Shown here in pieces: positions 1 to 7,861 of a stretch of 29,710 nt of DNA. The translations under genes and the position numbers were made by a program. The notes beneath the pieces are model-generated. The model worked only from the letters and a program-made list of their open reading frames with translations, was not told the origin of the DNA and made no database searches. The stretch spans positions 1 to 29,710 of the forward strand of contig CAXTCI010000054.1 of the NCBI GenBank assembly GCA_964242325.1. Reading direction: 5' to 3'. The stretch's first letter is position 1. Every line of letters begins with the position of its first letter. This DNA comes from DASWOJ01 sp964242325. Its GTDB lineage: Bacteria > Pseudomonadota > Alphaproteobacteria > Acetobacterales > Acetobacteraceae.

Positions 1-141
1 GTCATGTGCGTGTTCGCGGCGGTGAGCTACTTCGTGATCCTGCGACGGCCGATCACGCCGGAGGACCTGCTGCCGCCGTCGGACCTGCTGCGCGTGGAGG
101 GCGGCGGCCGGCGGACAGGAATGGGCCCAGCGCTCGGGTGA
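1..141 (+). CDS. C-terminal end of a membrane protein (5' part outside window)
   Basis: The frame is open from the first base to a TGA at 139-141 and gives 46 residues. It begins with a hydrophobic stretch (about residues 1-15, reading VMCVFAAVSYFVIL) followed by a positively charged RR and a soluble tail rich in Pro, Leu and Gly. This is the pattern of a last transmembrane helix with a short cytoplasmic tail, as found in many permeases. The family cannot be recognised from so short a piece. The next gene in the same direction begins 221 bases later, so the two are probably separate units. Confidence 0.5.
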   Translation, partial: VMCVFAAVSYFVILRRPITPEDLLPPSDLLRVEGGGRRTGMGPALG

Positions 142-362
142 GCGACCCGGCAGACCCCGGCCATTCCGCTCTGGATAGGATGATGCGGGTAAGCGGACGG
201 CCACAGACGAGTATGGCGGCTGAAAGCGATCGGCTCCGCTTATGCACGACTCCACAGAACAGTGATTGACACACGGCGGAAAGGCAGCCTCAACGAGCCT
301 GCCGGACCGAGGGATACGCCGAGCGTGCCGGCGGTCGGCCATGAATTGGAGAAAGGGACACC
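142..362. other. intergenic region upstream of the enoyl-CoA hydratase gene
   Basis: These 221 bases carry no convincing gene. The last bases before the ATG at 363 contain a purine-rich stretch (GGAGAAAGGGA) that can serve as ribosome binding site. No clear promoter hexamers or terminator hairpin with a T-run were seen. Confidence 0.4.
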
Positions 363-1157
363 ATGACTGCTGGCCCGGTTCTGTGGAATCTCGATAAACG
401 CGGCGTCGCAATGGTCACGCTGAACCGCCCAGCGGTAAACAACGCCTACGACGGGGCCCTCATCGACGGATTGCTGGCCGCGATGGATGAACTCGCACAA
501 GGAGGTAAGCTTCGGGTCGTAGTGCTGAAGGGCAACGGCAAGCACTTCCAGGCAGGCGCGGATCTCGGCTGGATTAACGCGGTAAGGCCGCGATCGCCGG
601 ATGAGAATGAGGCGGTATCGCGGGCGACGTTCGAGGCAGTACAACGTCTGAACCGCCTCGCAGTCCCGACGGTGGCCCTGGTGCAGGGCGCGTGCTTTGG
701 CGGTGGTACGGGCGTGATATCCGCTTGCGACGTGGTGATTGCGGCGGAGAACAGCCTGTTCTCCATTACCGAGGTGCGGTGGGGACTCACGGCGGCGATC
801 ATCATCCCGCAGCTCTGCGATGCCATCGGCGTGCGCCAAGTCCGCCGCTACGCGCTGACTGGCGAGCGGTTCGGCGCCGATGAAGCCCGGCGCATCGGCC
901 TGGTGCACGAGGTCGTGCCGTTGGCCGAGCTGGAGTCAGTCGGAGCGAAGGTGGTCGAGCAGTTGTTGGCCAACGCGCCGGACGCACTTGCCGAGACCAA
1001 GCACCTGGCATTGGAGAACGCGTTCGGCGGCATGGCGACCGACGACCCGGCCTGGAACCGCCTCGTGCGAACGCACGCAGCCAAGCGCCAAACGCGGGAG
1101 GCTGCCGAGGGCCTCGCCTCCTTTGCCGAAAAGCGCCCGGCGGGATGGGCCGGTTAG
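363..1157 (+). CDS. enoyl-CoA hydratase/isomerase family protein
   Basis: The 264-residue protein has the normal length and the crotonase signatures: NRP at 21-23, an HFQAGADL oxyanion-hole segment near 61-68, the GACFGGGTGV second oxyanion-hole loop near 109-118, and ITEVRWGL at 135-142 with the catalytic-type Glu137. The position of the first catalytic Glu of rat mitochondrial enoyl-CoA hydratase (Glu144) is Gly117 here, as I recall for some methylglutaconyl-CoA-hydratase-like members, so the reaction need not be classic beta-oxidation. The enzyme would act in the cytoplasm on an acyl-CoA, probably in branched-chain, terpenoid or aromatic acid breakdown. A purine-rich ribosome site precedes the ATG. 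It converges with the gene ending at 1269, 111 bases away. Family is sure, substrate unknown. Confidence 0.93.
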   Translation: MTAGPVLWNLDKRGVAMVTLNRPAVNNAYDGALIDGLLAAMDELAQGGKLRVVVLKGNGKHFQAGADLGWINAVRPRSPDENEAVSRATFEAVQRLNRLAVPTVALVQGACFGGGTGVISACDVVIAAENSLFSITEVRWGLTAAIIIPQLCDAIGVRQVRRYALTGERFGADEARRIGLVHEVVPLAELESVGAKVVEQLLANAPDALAETKHLALENAFGGMATDDPAWNRLVRTHAAKRQTREAAEGLASFAEKRPAGWAG

Positions 1158-1268
1158 GGTTGGCGGACGGTGCCGCCTCGATCGTAACATGGCCTGAGAA
1201 CGAGCTGCGGACGTCGAACTTCTTTCGCCGCGGCCGCAACTGCCTGTGATCGCTTCATCGAAGCCATG

Positions 1269-2309
1269 CTATGCCCCCGCAAGCTCTCGTCGCACGATGG
1301 CCGCACCCTCGGCCAGCGCCCGAAGCTTGCCGAAGGCACGCTCCCGCGGCAGATACTTCATCCCGCAATCCGGTGCCGGCACGATCCGCTCGGCCGGGAT
1401 GTGCTCCAGCCCGCGGCGGATGCGGGCCGCAACCGTTTCCGCAGTCTCCACCTCATGGCTGCCCAGGTCGAGCACACCCAGCAGGATCGTCTTGCCCGGT
1501 AGCTCCCGCAGTACCGCCAGATCCAACTTCGGCTGCGCCGCCTCGATCGAGATCTGGTGCGCGATGCAATCGGCCAGGTGCGGCAGGATGGAGTAGGCGT
1601 GCGGCTTGTCCGACACTACGTGGGCATAGCCGAAGCAGACATGGACGATGGTGATGCCGCCGACTCCTTCCAGCGCCCGGTTCACCGCGCGCAAGCCATA
1701 CTGCTTTGCTTCCTCCGGGAACTGCTCCATCCAGGGTTCGTCCAACTGGATGATGTCCACGCCCGCCCGCTTGAGGTCCTGCGCCTCGGCGTTCACCGCC
1801 TCGGCATAAGCCATGGCGAGGGCTTCGGGGTCGTTGTAGTGCTCGTCCTTGGCCTGGCGGGACATGGTGTAGGGGCCTGGCAGGGTAATTTTGGTGACAC
1901 GGTCCGTGTTGGCGGCCAGGAAGGCGGCATCTCGCGCCTCCACCGCGCCACGGCGGCGGATGGGTCCGGTGATGCGGGGCACCGAGGTCAGCTTTCCGGT
2001 GCGGCCGATCACTTCGGCCGGGTTGTCGAGGTCCACGCCGTCCAGCGCCAAGGCGAAACGGTTGGAGTAGCTTTCCCGCCGCACCTCGCCGTCGGTCACG
2101 ATGTCGATCCCCGCACGCTCCATGTCCCTGATCGCGAGCAGGGTTGCGTCGTCCTGCGCTCCCTCCAGCATGGGCTCCGAGATGCGCCAGATCTCTTTGG
2201 CCCGTGTGCGCGGCGGCAGACGGCCGGTCAGTATGGCGCGATTCACCAGCCAGTCCGGCTGCGGGTAACTGCCAACGACGGTGGTGGGCAGAAGGGGAAG
2301 CTTCTTCAT
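1269..2309 (-). CDS. single-domain MetE-like (cobalamin-independent methionine synthase family) protein
   Basis: The 346-residue protein matches only the C-terminal catalytic half of cobalamin-independent methionine synthase. The zinc-site residues are visible: HVC (His223, Cys225), a Glu in ISIEAA (Glu256) and Cys315 in PDCGMKYL. The QLDEPWM segment at 188-194 is also typical. Members of this short group transfer or remove methyl groups on a thiol or folate partner. Some serve methionine synthesis and others sit in catabolic operons. A much longer open frame extends upstream, but the ATG at 2309 begins the conserved sequence and lies 8 bases after the stop of the binding-protein gene, so the two are co-transcribed. 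A demethylation-linked role is possible but inferred only from the neighbours. Confidence 0.85.
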   Translation of the reverse strand: MKKLPLLPTTVVGSYPQPDWLVNRAILTGRLPPRTRAKEIWRISEPMLEGAQDDATLLAIRDMERAGIDIVTDGEVRRESYSNRFALALDGVDLDNPAEVIGRTGKLTSVPRITGPIRRRGAVEARDAAFLAANTDRVTKITLPGPYTMSRQAKDEHYNDPEALAMAYAEAVNAEAQDLKRAGVDIIQLDEPWMEQFPEEAKQYGLRAVNRALEGVGGITIVHVCFGYAHVVSDKPHAYSILPHLADCIAHQISIEAAQPKLDLAVLRELPGKTILLGVLDLGSHEVETAETVAARIRRGLEHIPAERIVPAPDCGMKYLPRERAFGKLRALAEGAAIVRRELAGA

Positions 2310-2317
2310 GGGGACGC

Positions 2318-3526
2318 TCACTTCTTCAGGGCAGAACATTTGCCTTCCGCCAGGGGCCGGAAAGCCTCGGCAGCCGGGATGGTCGCGACCAAGTCGTAGA
2401 CGTCGTAGGTTTCGCGGGACTGCGCCGGGCTCTTGACCCGGAACAGGTAGGTGTCGTGCACCATGCGCCCGTCCGGCCGCAACGTGCCGTTGCGGGTCAA
2501 TAGGTCGTCGACCGGCATCTCGTGCAGCTTGGCAATCACCGCCTGCGTGTCCGTGCTGCGCGCGGCGGCGACGGCGCGGAGGTAGGCGCGGACGGCGGAA
2601 TAGTCGCCGGCCTGGATGGTGGAGGGCATTCGGCCGTCGTTGCGGGCGGCGAAGCGACGAGACCATTCGCGGGTGCGGTCATCGAGGTTCCAATAAAAGC
2701 TCTCGTTTACCAATACGCCCTGGGCTGTTTCCAGGCCGATGGCGGCAACGTCCGGCACTGTCAGCACGAAGGAGACGAGCTGCTGCGTGCCACGGCCGAC
2801 GCCGAACTCCTGTGCCTGCTTGACGGAGGTGATGAGGTCGGCCCCGGTGTTGCCGAGTGCGACGACGTCAGCTCCGGACGCCTGGCCTTGCAGGAGAAAG
2901 GACGAGAAGTCGCCGGAGAAGTTGAAGGGGTGACTGACGGAGCCGACCACGCTGGCGCCTGCCTTTTCCAGCAGGGCGGTGGCATCTGCCTGCAGCGACT
3001 TGCCGAACACGTAGTCGGCGGTGATGAAGAACCATTTCTGCCCCGGCTTGGCGAGCGGTTTCACGATGCCGACCGCCTGGCCGTATGTGTCCCACATCCA
3101 CATCACAGACGTGGCCGGGGCGCAGTCCTCGCTGGTCAGGCGGGCGGTGCCGCCAGAGAACAGGGCGACCTTGTTGCGCGCAGCGGCCTCGTGCTGCACG
3201 GCGATCTGCACCGTGGCCTGCACGATGTCGGCCACGGCGGTAACGCCCTTGTTGTCCCACCAGTCCCGCACGATGGCGACGGCAACGTCTGCCTTGTTCT
3301 GATGGTCGGCGGAGATCACGTCGATTGTCATGCCGTTGCATTCGGTGAGGAGGCAGTCTTCCACGGCCATCTGCACCGCCAGTACGGCACCGGAGCCAGC
3401 CTGGGTCGCGAGGCCGCCGTTCATGTCGGTGATGACGCCGATGCGGACGGGACGGCCAATCGGGTCGGTTTGCGCCGCCGCGGGGGCGGCGAGCAACAGG
3501 GGCAACAGCAGCAGCAGGAAACGCAT
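2318..3526 (-). CDS. branched-chain-amino-acid-type ABC transporter substrate-binding protein (orphan)
   Basis: The 402-residue protein starts with a Sec signal peptide (MRFLLLLLPLLLAAPAAAQ) and continues as a periplasmic binding protein of the LivJ type (Peripla_BP_6), with IGVITDMNG near the N terminus, ADHQNK, FITADYVFGKSL and ASGADVVALGN. It should catch a small organic acid, amino acid or aromatic acid in the periplasm. No Liv-type permease or ATPase lies in the window, so it is an orphan receptor that must use components elsewhere. The ATG at 3526 has a good GGAGG site 5-10 bases upstream. A longer open frame to 4132 is a shadow of the next gene. It is clearly related to the protein at 11644-12858. 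Confidence 0.9.
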   Translation of the reverse strand: MRFLLLLLPLLLAAPAAAQTDPIGRPVRIGVITDMNGGLATQAGSGAVLAVQMAVEDCLLTECNGMTIDVISADHQNKADVAVAIVRDWWDNKGVTAVADIVQATVQIAVQHEAAARNKVALFSGGTARLTSEDCAPATSVMWMWDTYGQAVGIVKPLAKPGQKWFFITADYVFGKSLQADATALLEKAGASVVGSVSHPFNFSGDFSSFLLQGQASGADVVALGNTGADLITSVKQAQEFGVGRGTQQLVSFVLTVPDVAAIGLETAQGVLVNESFYWNLDDRTREWSRRFAARNDGRMPSTIQAGDYSAVRAYLRAVAAARSTDTQAVIAKLHEMPVDDLLTRNGTLRPDGRMVHDTYLFRVKSPAQSRETYDVYDLVATIPAAEAFRPLAEGKCSALKK

Positions 3527-3648
3527 CGTATCCTCCAGGTGAGGCTCTTGGCGGCCGCTGTTTGCTTCATTTGGTTGGCATGCGCCCCTTTTCACGGCGG
3601 CTCCAAACCACCCTCGGTCGCTCTCTGATCCAGGAAGAGAGGAATATA
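3527..3648. other. gap between dioxygenase remnant and binding-protein gene
   Basis: The 122 bases hold no recognisable coding sequence. On the minus strand they follow the stop of the 33-codon dioxygenase-like remnant and end with the ribosome site of the binding-protein gene. An AT-rich patch (AATATATTACGATAT, 3643-3657) overlaps the remnant's stop and could act as a promoter for the two downstream genes, but no spaced -35 element was identified. Confidence 0.35.
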
Positions 3649-3750
3649 TTACGATATCGCAACGATGTTCCGCAGGTGGGGATCCGGCGTGTTCGCCATC
3701 TCCTGCAGCACGGCTTCGGTGACCGTGGTTTCGGCCAGGTCCTCCATCAT
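3649..3750 (-). pseudogene. N-terminal remnant of an intradiol (hydroxyquinol-type) ring-cleavage dioxygenase
   Basis: A 33-codon frame reading MMEDLAETTVTEAVLQEMAN and on through TPDPHLRNIV has a strong ribosome site (GGGAGG, about 6 bases before the first ATG) and starts 18 bases after the upstream gene's stop. The pattern T-x-A-V-L-x-x-x-A-N-T-P-D-P-x-L-R/K is that of the start of hydroxyquinol and catechol 1,2-dioxygenases (about 290 residues), which normally continue with SLVRHLHDF. Here a TAA follows almost at once and the next 120 bases show no further similarity. This looks like a deletion that kept the start of the gene. A genuine 33-residue protein is less likely. The match is from memory of the family, not from a search. 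Confidence 0.6.
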
Positions 3751-3768
3751 GTCCTCCCTTGCTGGGGT

Positions 3769-4599
3769 TTATTCTTCCTGCACCACAGCATTGCGAAGCA
3801 GGCCGACGCCGGAGATTTCCACCTCGACCGTGTCGCCGGGCTTCATCCACACGGGCGGGGTGCGATAAGCGCCGACGCCGCCGGTGGTGCCCGTGATGAT
3901 CACGTCGCCGGGCACCAGCTCCGTGAAGGTGGAGCAGTAGTGGATCAGGTGCGGGATGGTGAAGACCAGGTCGTCCGTGGTGGCGCGCTGCATTTCCTGC
4001 CCATTCAGGCGGCATACCAGGCTCGCGTGGGTCACGTCCCCGGCTTCGTCGGGCGTGACTAGGTAGGGCCCGAACCCACCCGTTTTGAGAAAGTTCTTGC
4101 CGGGGCCGAACTGGCTGCTGTGGCGCTGCCATTCGCGGACCGAGCCGTCATTGTAGCAGCTGTAGCCGGCGATCACGCCCATGGCCTCCGCTTCCGGCAC
4201 GTGGCGGCAGTTCCTGCCGATGACCACGGCCAGCTCCGCCTCGAAGTCCAGGGTTTCGGAGACCTTGGGCCGCACGATCGCCTGTTCGTGGCCCACCTGG
4301 CTGTTGGCCCAGCGGGTGAAGATGGTCGGCTTCTCCGGCTTCGGCCGTCCGCCCTCCAAGATGTGGGTCAGGTAGTTCAGGCCGATGCAGATGATCTTCT
4401 CGGGGTCCGGGATGGGCGGCAGGTAGGTGACGGTGGAGAGGGCAAGACGGGGAAGCCCGGCGGTGTCCGCAGTCGCGCCGGGCAGGTTCGGCAAGGCAGC
4501 GCGCAGGCTGGGCGCGCGGCTGCCGAGGTCAACCACCGCGTCGCCGTCCACTATGCCCCAGGACGCCTTGCCATCCGCTTCGAAACTCATCAGACGCAT
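3769..4599 (-). CDS. fumarylacetoacetate hydrolase (FAH) family protein
   Basis: The 276-residue protein has the FAH fold signatures: CIGLNYLTH at 71-79, the metal-binding DFEAELAVVIG (Glu120, Glu122), YNDGSVREWQ with Asp151, and the late ITGTTGGVG segment near 235-243. Such enzymes use Mg2+ or Mn2+ to cleave or decarboxylate 2-oxo or 2,4-dioxo acids in the cytoplasm, often the products of aromatic ring cleavage. Its start at 4599 is one base after the stop of the GntR gene, so the two are translated together. Immediately downstream lies the remnant of a ring-cleavage dioxygenase, which fits an aromatic degradation operon. The exact substrate cannot be told. Confidence 0.92.
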   Translation of the reverse strand: MRLMSFEADGKASWGIVDGDAVVDLGSRAPSLRAALPNLPGATADTAGLPRLALSTVTYLPPIPDPEKIICIGLNYLTHILEGGRPKPEKPTIFTRWANSQVGHEQAIVRPKVSETLDFEAELAVVIGRNCRHVPEAEAMGVIAGYSCYNDGSVREWQRHSSQFGPGKNFLKTGGFGPYLVTPDEAGDVTHASLVCRLNGQEMQRATTDDLVFTIPHLIHYCSTFTELVPGDVIITGTTGGVGAYRTPPVWMKPGDTVEVEISGVGLLRNAVVQEE

Positions 4600-4600
4600 C

Positions 4601-5287
4601 TCAGCTATCCCCTGCTGCTTGGCTTGACCCGGCGCCAGCTACGATGCTCGCGGTCCGGCGGTAATGGGTGGTCAACACGTCCACCGCGGCATCTGCCTGG
4701 CCCGACAAGGCGGTGTCGGCGATGGCACGGTGCTCCGCCATGACGTCCCGGTTCGGGTAGACGGCGGTCATGGCTAGTCGGCGATACCGTGTGGCGTGGT
4801 CGCTGAGCTGAGCACAGAAGCCGAGCAGGAAACGCGACGGACAGGTAGCCAGCAGCGCCATGTGGAATGCGCGATGGGCGCCTTCCCAGGCCGAATTCTC
4901 CTGGAAGGTGGCGGCATCGGTGGACCGTGCGGTGCGGGACAAGCGGTGCAGTGCCAAAACGATCCCCTCTTCCCACGCCGGGGTCGCGTTCAGCATGGCC
5001 TGGCGCAGGGCCACCTCTTCCACCCAGCAGCGGGTTTGCGTCAGCTCCAGCAGCTCGGGTTCCGAAGCTGCCGCCACGGTGAAGCCGCGTTGCTCCCATC
5101 GCCGCACGAAGCCTTCGGAGGCCAACTGGCTCAAGGCTTCCCGCACCGGGGTGCTGGTGACGCCGTAGCGGGCGGAGACAACGCCGATACGCAGCTTGCC
5201 GCCCGGTTCCAGCGTGCCGTTAACGATCTCCTGCCGAAGGCGGGCGTAGACGGTGGTGGAAAGGGTCTGAGGACCGCCCTGCTCCAT
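4601..5287 (-). CDS. GntR family transcriptional regulator (FCD/FadR type)
   Basis: The 228-residue protein has an N-terminal winged helix (about 8-75, with the LRIGVVSARYGVTSTPVREAL-like recognition region near 30-53) and a helical FCD-type ligand domain behind it, including AFHMALLATCPS and a late AEHRAIADTALSG segment. It probably controls its own downstream genes (FAH, binding protein, MetE-like) and possibly the divergent ABC operon, released by an organic acid. The frame can be extended to a TTG at 5347, but the ATG at 5287 fits the family length and has an AAGAAGGCAG ribosome site. The 119-base gap to the divergent gene should hold its operators. Confidence 0.9.
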   Translation of the reverse strand: MEQGGPQTLSTTVYARLRQEIVNGTLEPGGKLRIGVVSARYGVTSTPVREALSQLASEGFVRRWEQRGFTVAAASEPELLELTQTRCWVEEVALRQAMLNATPAWEEGIVLALHRLSRTARSTDAATFQENSAWEGAHRAFHMALLATCPSRFLLGFCAQLSDHATRYRRLAMTAVYPNRDVMAEHRAIADTALSGQADAAVDVLTTHYRRTASIVAGAGSSQAAGDS

Positions 5288-5406
5288 GATCTGCCTTCTT
5301 GCCCTTGCCTTCCCTGCCAGGCTGCGCGATATTTTCTGGGCTGACAAGCCGAACTGTATATTTTTCGACTGCTACTTGGGCCGCCAAGAGCCCGCAGGAG
5401 GCTTAC
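5288..5406. promoter_or_regulatory. divergent promoter region between GntR gene and ABC operon
   Basis: The 119 bases separate two genes transcribed away from each other. They contain two AT-rich patches unusual for this GC-rich sequence: GATATTTT at about 5331-5338 and TGTATATTTTTCGA at about 5356-5369. Such patches are good candidates for -10 regions or for the GntR operator. A very strong ribosome site, AGGAGG at 5396-5401, precedes the GTG start at 5407. No promoter with both hexamers at standard spacing was clear. Confidence 0.45.
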
Positions 5407-6363
5407 GTGACCCATCGCATTCCTCGGCGCCTGGCACTCGGCCTTGCCGCTGCCGTCCCCTTCGTTCGCCCGGCCCGTGCCGCCGACACCATTCGCCTGG
5501 GACTGCCAACCAAGGCATACTGGCCCACCATTCTGGCCACGGCCGCGGTGCGGCAGGGCTTCTTCGCCAAAGAAGGGATCGGTGCGGAGCCCACGGTCTA
5601 TCGCGGCGGGGCGGAATGCTTCGAGGCATTGGCGGCGGGCGCCGCGGACCTGATTCTGGACCCGCCTTCCCTGGTGGCAGCCGGATTGCGCAAGGGCGTG
5701 CCGGCCAAGGCGGTAGCGGGTGGATCGAGCCTGTATAGCGGCTGGCATCTCCTGGTGCGCCAGGATAGCCCGGTGACCTCGATTGCGGAGCTCGCGGGCA
5801 AGAAGGTGGGGATCACTTCCGCCGGGTCCGCCTCAGACCAGTTAGCGCTATGGACGCAGGGGAACCGCAAGCTGCAGTTCACCCGCGTCTCGCTGGGCGG
5901 CGGCGGACTGGTGCCCAACCTGCGCTCCCGTAACGTCGATGCGGCCGTGGTCTATTCGCCGCTGTCCTTCCAGTTGGAGCAGGCAGGCCAGGCCCGGATA
6001 CTGATCGACTATGCGCAGGCGATCCCGGCGCACGTCAGCACCGTCTGGATCACCACGCAGCCGCTGATCGACCGCAACCCGGCGCTGATCCAGAAGGGGC
6101 TGAACGCCATCTACGGCGCCGTGTGCTGGATGCATGCCAACCGGGACGCCTCGGTCGCACTGATCGCCGAAATCGACGAGGTGCCTACGGAAGCGGCTGC
6201 CGCGGAATATGAGAACACGATCCTGAAGCTCTCCATCGACGGCGCCATGCCGCTGGAGGGGATTGAGTATAACCTGCAGCTTTCCCGGCTCGGCGGCATG
6301 ACCGACATGGCCTCCGCCCCCGAGGTGGTATCCGACAAGTTCAAGCCGGTGCCCACGGTGTGA
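5407..6363 (+). CDS. NMT1/SsuA-type ABC transporter substrate-binding protein
   Basis: The 318-residue protein begins with a twin-arginine-like export signal (RRLALGLAAAVPFVRPARA, cleavage expected after ARA) and continues as an NMT1/THI5-like or SsuA-like binding protein: IRLGLPTKAYWPTILATAAV, then the QGFFAKEGI segment and the SIAELAGKKVGITSAGSASD hinge. This family captures sulfonates, nitrate, pyrimidine precursors, phthalate and other aromatic acids. The GTG at 5407 was chosen over an upstream ATG at 5299 because AGGAGG lies 5 bases before it and the signal peptide starts right after. It heads an operon with permeases and ATPase. The ligand is unknown. Confidence 0.9.
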   Translation: MTHRIPRRLALGLAAAVPFVRPARAADTIRLGLPTKAYWPTILATAAVRQGFFAKEGIGAEPTVYRGGAECFEALAAGAADLILDPPSLVAAGLRKGVPAKAVAGGSSLYSGWHLLVRQDSPVTSIAELAGKKVGITSAGSASDQLALWTQGNRKLQFTRVSLGGGGLVPNLRSRNVDAAVVYSPLSFQLEQAGQARILIDYAQAIPAHVSTVWITTQPLIDRNPALIQKGLNAIYGAVCWMHANRDASVALIAEIDEVPTEAAAAEYENTILKLSIDGAMPLEGIEYNLQLSRLGGMTDMASAPEVVSDKFKPVPTV

Positions 6364-7103
6364 GGCTTGCGGCCGCGCGCCTACTTATTGTCGCCGGCTT
6401 ATTGGCCGTCTGGGAACTGCTGCCCCGGCTGGGGCTGGTGGATCGGGAGTTGCTGCCGCCATTCAGCGCCGTCTTCGCGGGCATGATCGCGATGCTGGGG
6501 CGGCCGGCGATCCGTGCGGACCTGCTGATCTCGGCGGCCGAGATCGGCGCCGCTTTCGCCTTGTCCATCCCGGCCGGGCTGCTGCTAGGCCTGGTATTGG
6601 GGGAAAGCCCGCGGTTCGCGCGGGTGATGGATCCGCTGATCTTCTTCTTGTTCGGCATCCCGAAGTCGATCTTCCTGCCGATGTTCATCCTCACCATGGG
6701 CATCGGCTTCGGGCAGAAGGTGGCGTTCGGCGTGTTCTCCGCCTTTCTCCTTGTGACAATGAGCGCGGCCGCCGCGGTGCGCTCCGTCCGCCCGGAGCAC
6801 CTGCTTGTGGCTCGGTCCTATGGGGCCACGCGGGCGCAGATCGTGGCGCGGGTATATCTGCCGGGCATGCTGCCGATCCTGCTGGAAGGGATGCGGACCG
6901 CGTTGATCTTCACCGTGACCGCGATCATGCTGGCGGAGGTGTATGCGTCCCGCTCCGGCTTTGGGCATCGGCTCGCGGACTGGGGAGAGAACTTCGACAT
7001 GACGCAGCTGCTATCCGGCGTACTGCTCGTTTCGATCGCTGCTGTCGTGGTGAATGAGGCGCTGCGCTGGCTGGAAGCGCGGGCCAGCACATGGCGGACA
7101 TGA
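6360..7103 (+). CDS. ABC transporter permease (SsuC/TauC type), first of two
   Basis: The 247-residue protein has about six hydrophobic segments and the EAA-type loop (LLVARSYGATRAQIVARVYLPG, near 139-165) that contacts the ATPase. It starts at a GTG whose bases overlap the stop of the binding-protein gene (GTGA), so the two are translationally coupled. It forms the membrane channel of the importer with the ATPase at 7091-7861, perhaps paired with the second permease at 7858-8616. An alternative 5' end is unlikely because the overlap is typical and the first helix begins right after. Confidence 0.93.
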   Translation: MRLAAARLLIVAGLLAVWELLPRLGLVDRELLPPFSAVFAGMIAMLGRPAIRADLLISAAEIGAAFALSIPAGLLLGLVLGESPRFARVMDPLIFFLFGIPKSIFLPMFILTMGIGFGQKVAFGVFSAFLLVTMSAAAAVRSVRPEHLLVARSYGATRAQIVARVYLPGMLPILLEGMRTALIFTVTAIMLAEVYASRSGFGHRLADWGENFDMTQLLSGVLLVSIAAVVVNEALRWLEARASTWRT

Positions 7104-7861
7104 GCCCGGCCGTCGCGGTCCGCGGCGTCAGCCATACCTATGGCGGCCGGCATGGGGCGACGCAAGCGCTGGACGACGTGTCCATGGCGATTGCGCCGGG
7201 CCGCTTCACCGTGCTGGTGGGTCCTAGCGGCTGCGGCAAGTCATCGCTGCTGATGATGCTGGCCGGGCTGAACCATCCGACGTCCGGCAGCATCGACTGC
7301 GCGGGGCGGCCGATGACGACGCCGGACCCGAACCGGGTCGGCGTGGTGTTTCAGGACGCGAACCTGTTCCCCTGGCTGGATGCGGTGGACAACATCGCCT
7401 TCCCGCTGGCCTTACGCGGCATCGCCAAGGCGCAACGACAGGCCCGGGCGGCGGAGATGCTGTCCCTGGTCGGGCTGCAGGCCTTCGGGGCTCGACACCC
7501 GCACGAGCTTTCGGGCGGCATGCGCCAGCGCGTCTCCATCGCCCGCGGCCTGGTGCAGGACCCGCCGGTGCTGCTGATGGACGAGCCTTTTGCCGCGCTG
7601 GATGAGCAGACGCGCATGACCATGGGCGACGAGTTGCTGCGGATCTGGTCCGTCACAAAGAAGACGGTGGTCTTCGTCACCCATAGCTTGACGGAAGCAG
7701 TGTATCTCGCGGACGAGGTGCTGGTGTTCTCCGCCCGCCCCGGCCGCATCATCGACCGGATCGCCGTCGACCTGCCGCGTCCGCGCACCTATGCCATGAC
7801 CGGCGAGCCACGGTTTGCGGAGCTGCGCGACCGGATCTGGCAGCAGATCCGCGCACCATGA
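7091..7861 (+). CDS. ABC transporter ATP-binding protein (SsuB/TauB type)
   Basis: The 256-residue protein is a complete ATPase subunit: Walker A GPSGCGKSS at 44-52, Q-loop Gln88 in VVFQDANLFPW, signature LSGGMRQR at 140-147, Walker B VLLMDEP with Asp164 and Glu165, and the switch His198 in FVTHSL. It powers the importer whose other parts surround it. It may start at the ATG at 7091 or at the ATG at 7100, which forms an ATGA overlap with the stop of the upstream permease. The second start would drop three residues only. Its own stop overlaps the start of the second permease (ATGA). Confidence 0.95.
   Translation: MADMSPAVAVRGVSHTYGGRHGATQALDDVSMAIAPGRFTVLVGPSGCGKSSLLMMLAGLNHPTSGSIDCAGRPMTTPDPNRVGVVFQDANLFPWLDAVDNIAFPLALRGIAKAQRQARAAEMLSLVGLQAFGARHPHELSGGMRQRVSIARGLVQDPPVLLMDEPFAALDEQTRMTMGDELLRIWSVTKKTVVFVTHSLTEAVYLADEVLVFSARPGRIIDRIAVDLPRPRTYAMTGEPRFAELRDRIWQQIRAP

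Noticed and set aside
1158..1268. Possible terminator between convergent genes
   Set aside because: GGCGG and CCGCC can pair weakly, but there is no stable stem with a T-run on either strand.
2318..4132. A 604-codon minus-strand frame that extends the binding protein upstream
   Set aside because: The extension runs antisense-shifted through the FAH gene, is Arg/His rich, and a strong ribosome site precedes the signal-peptide Met at 3526.
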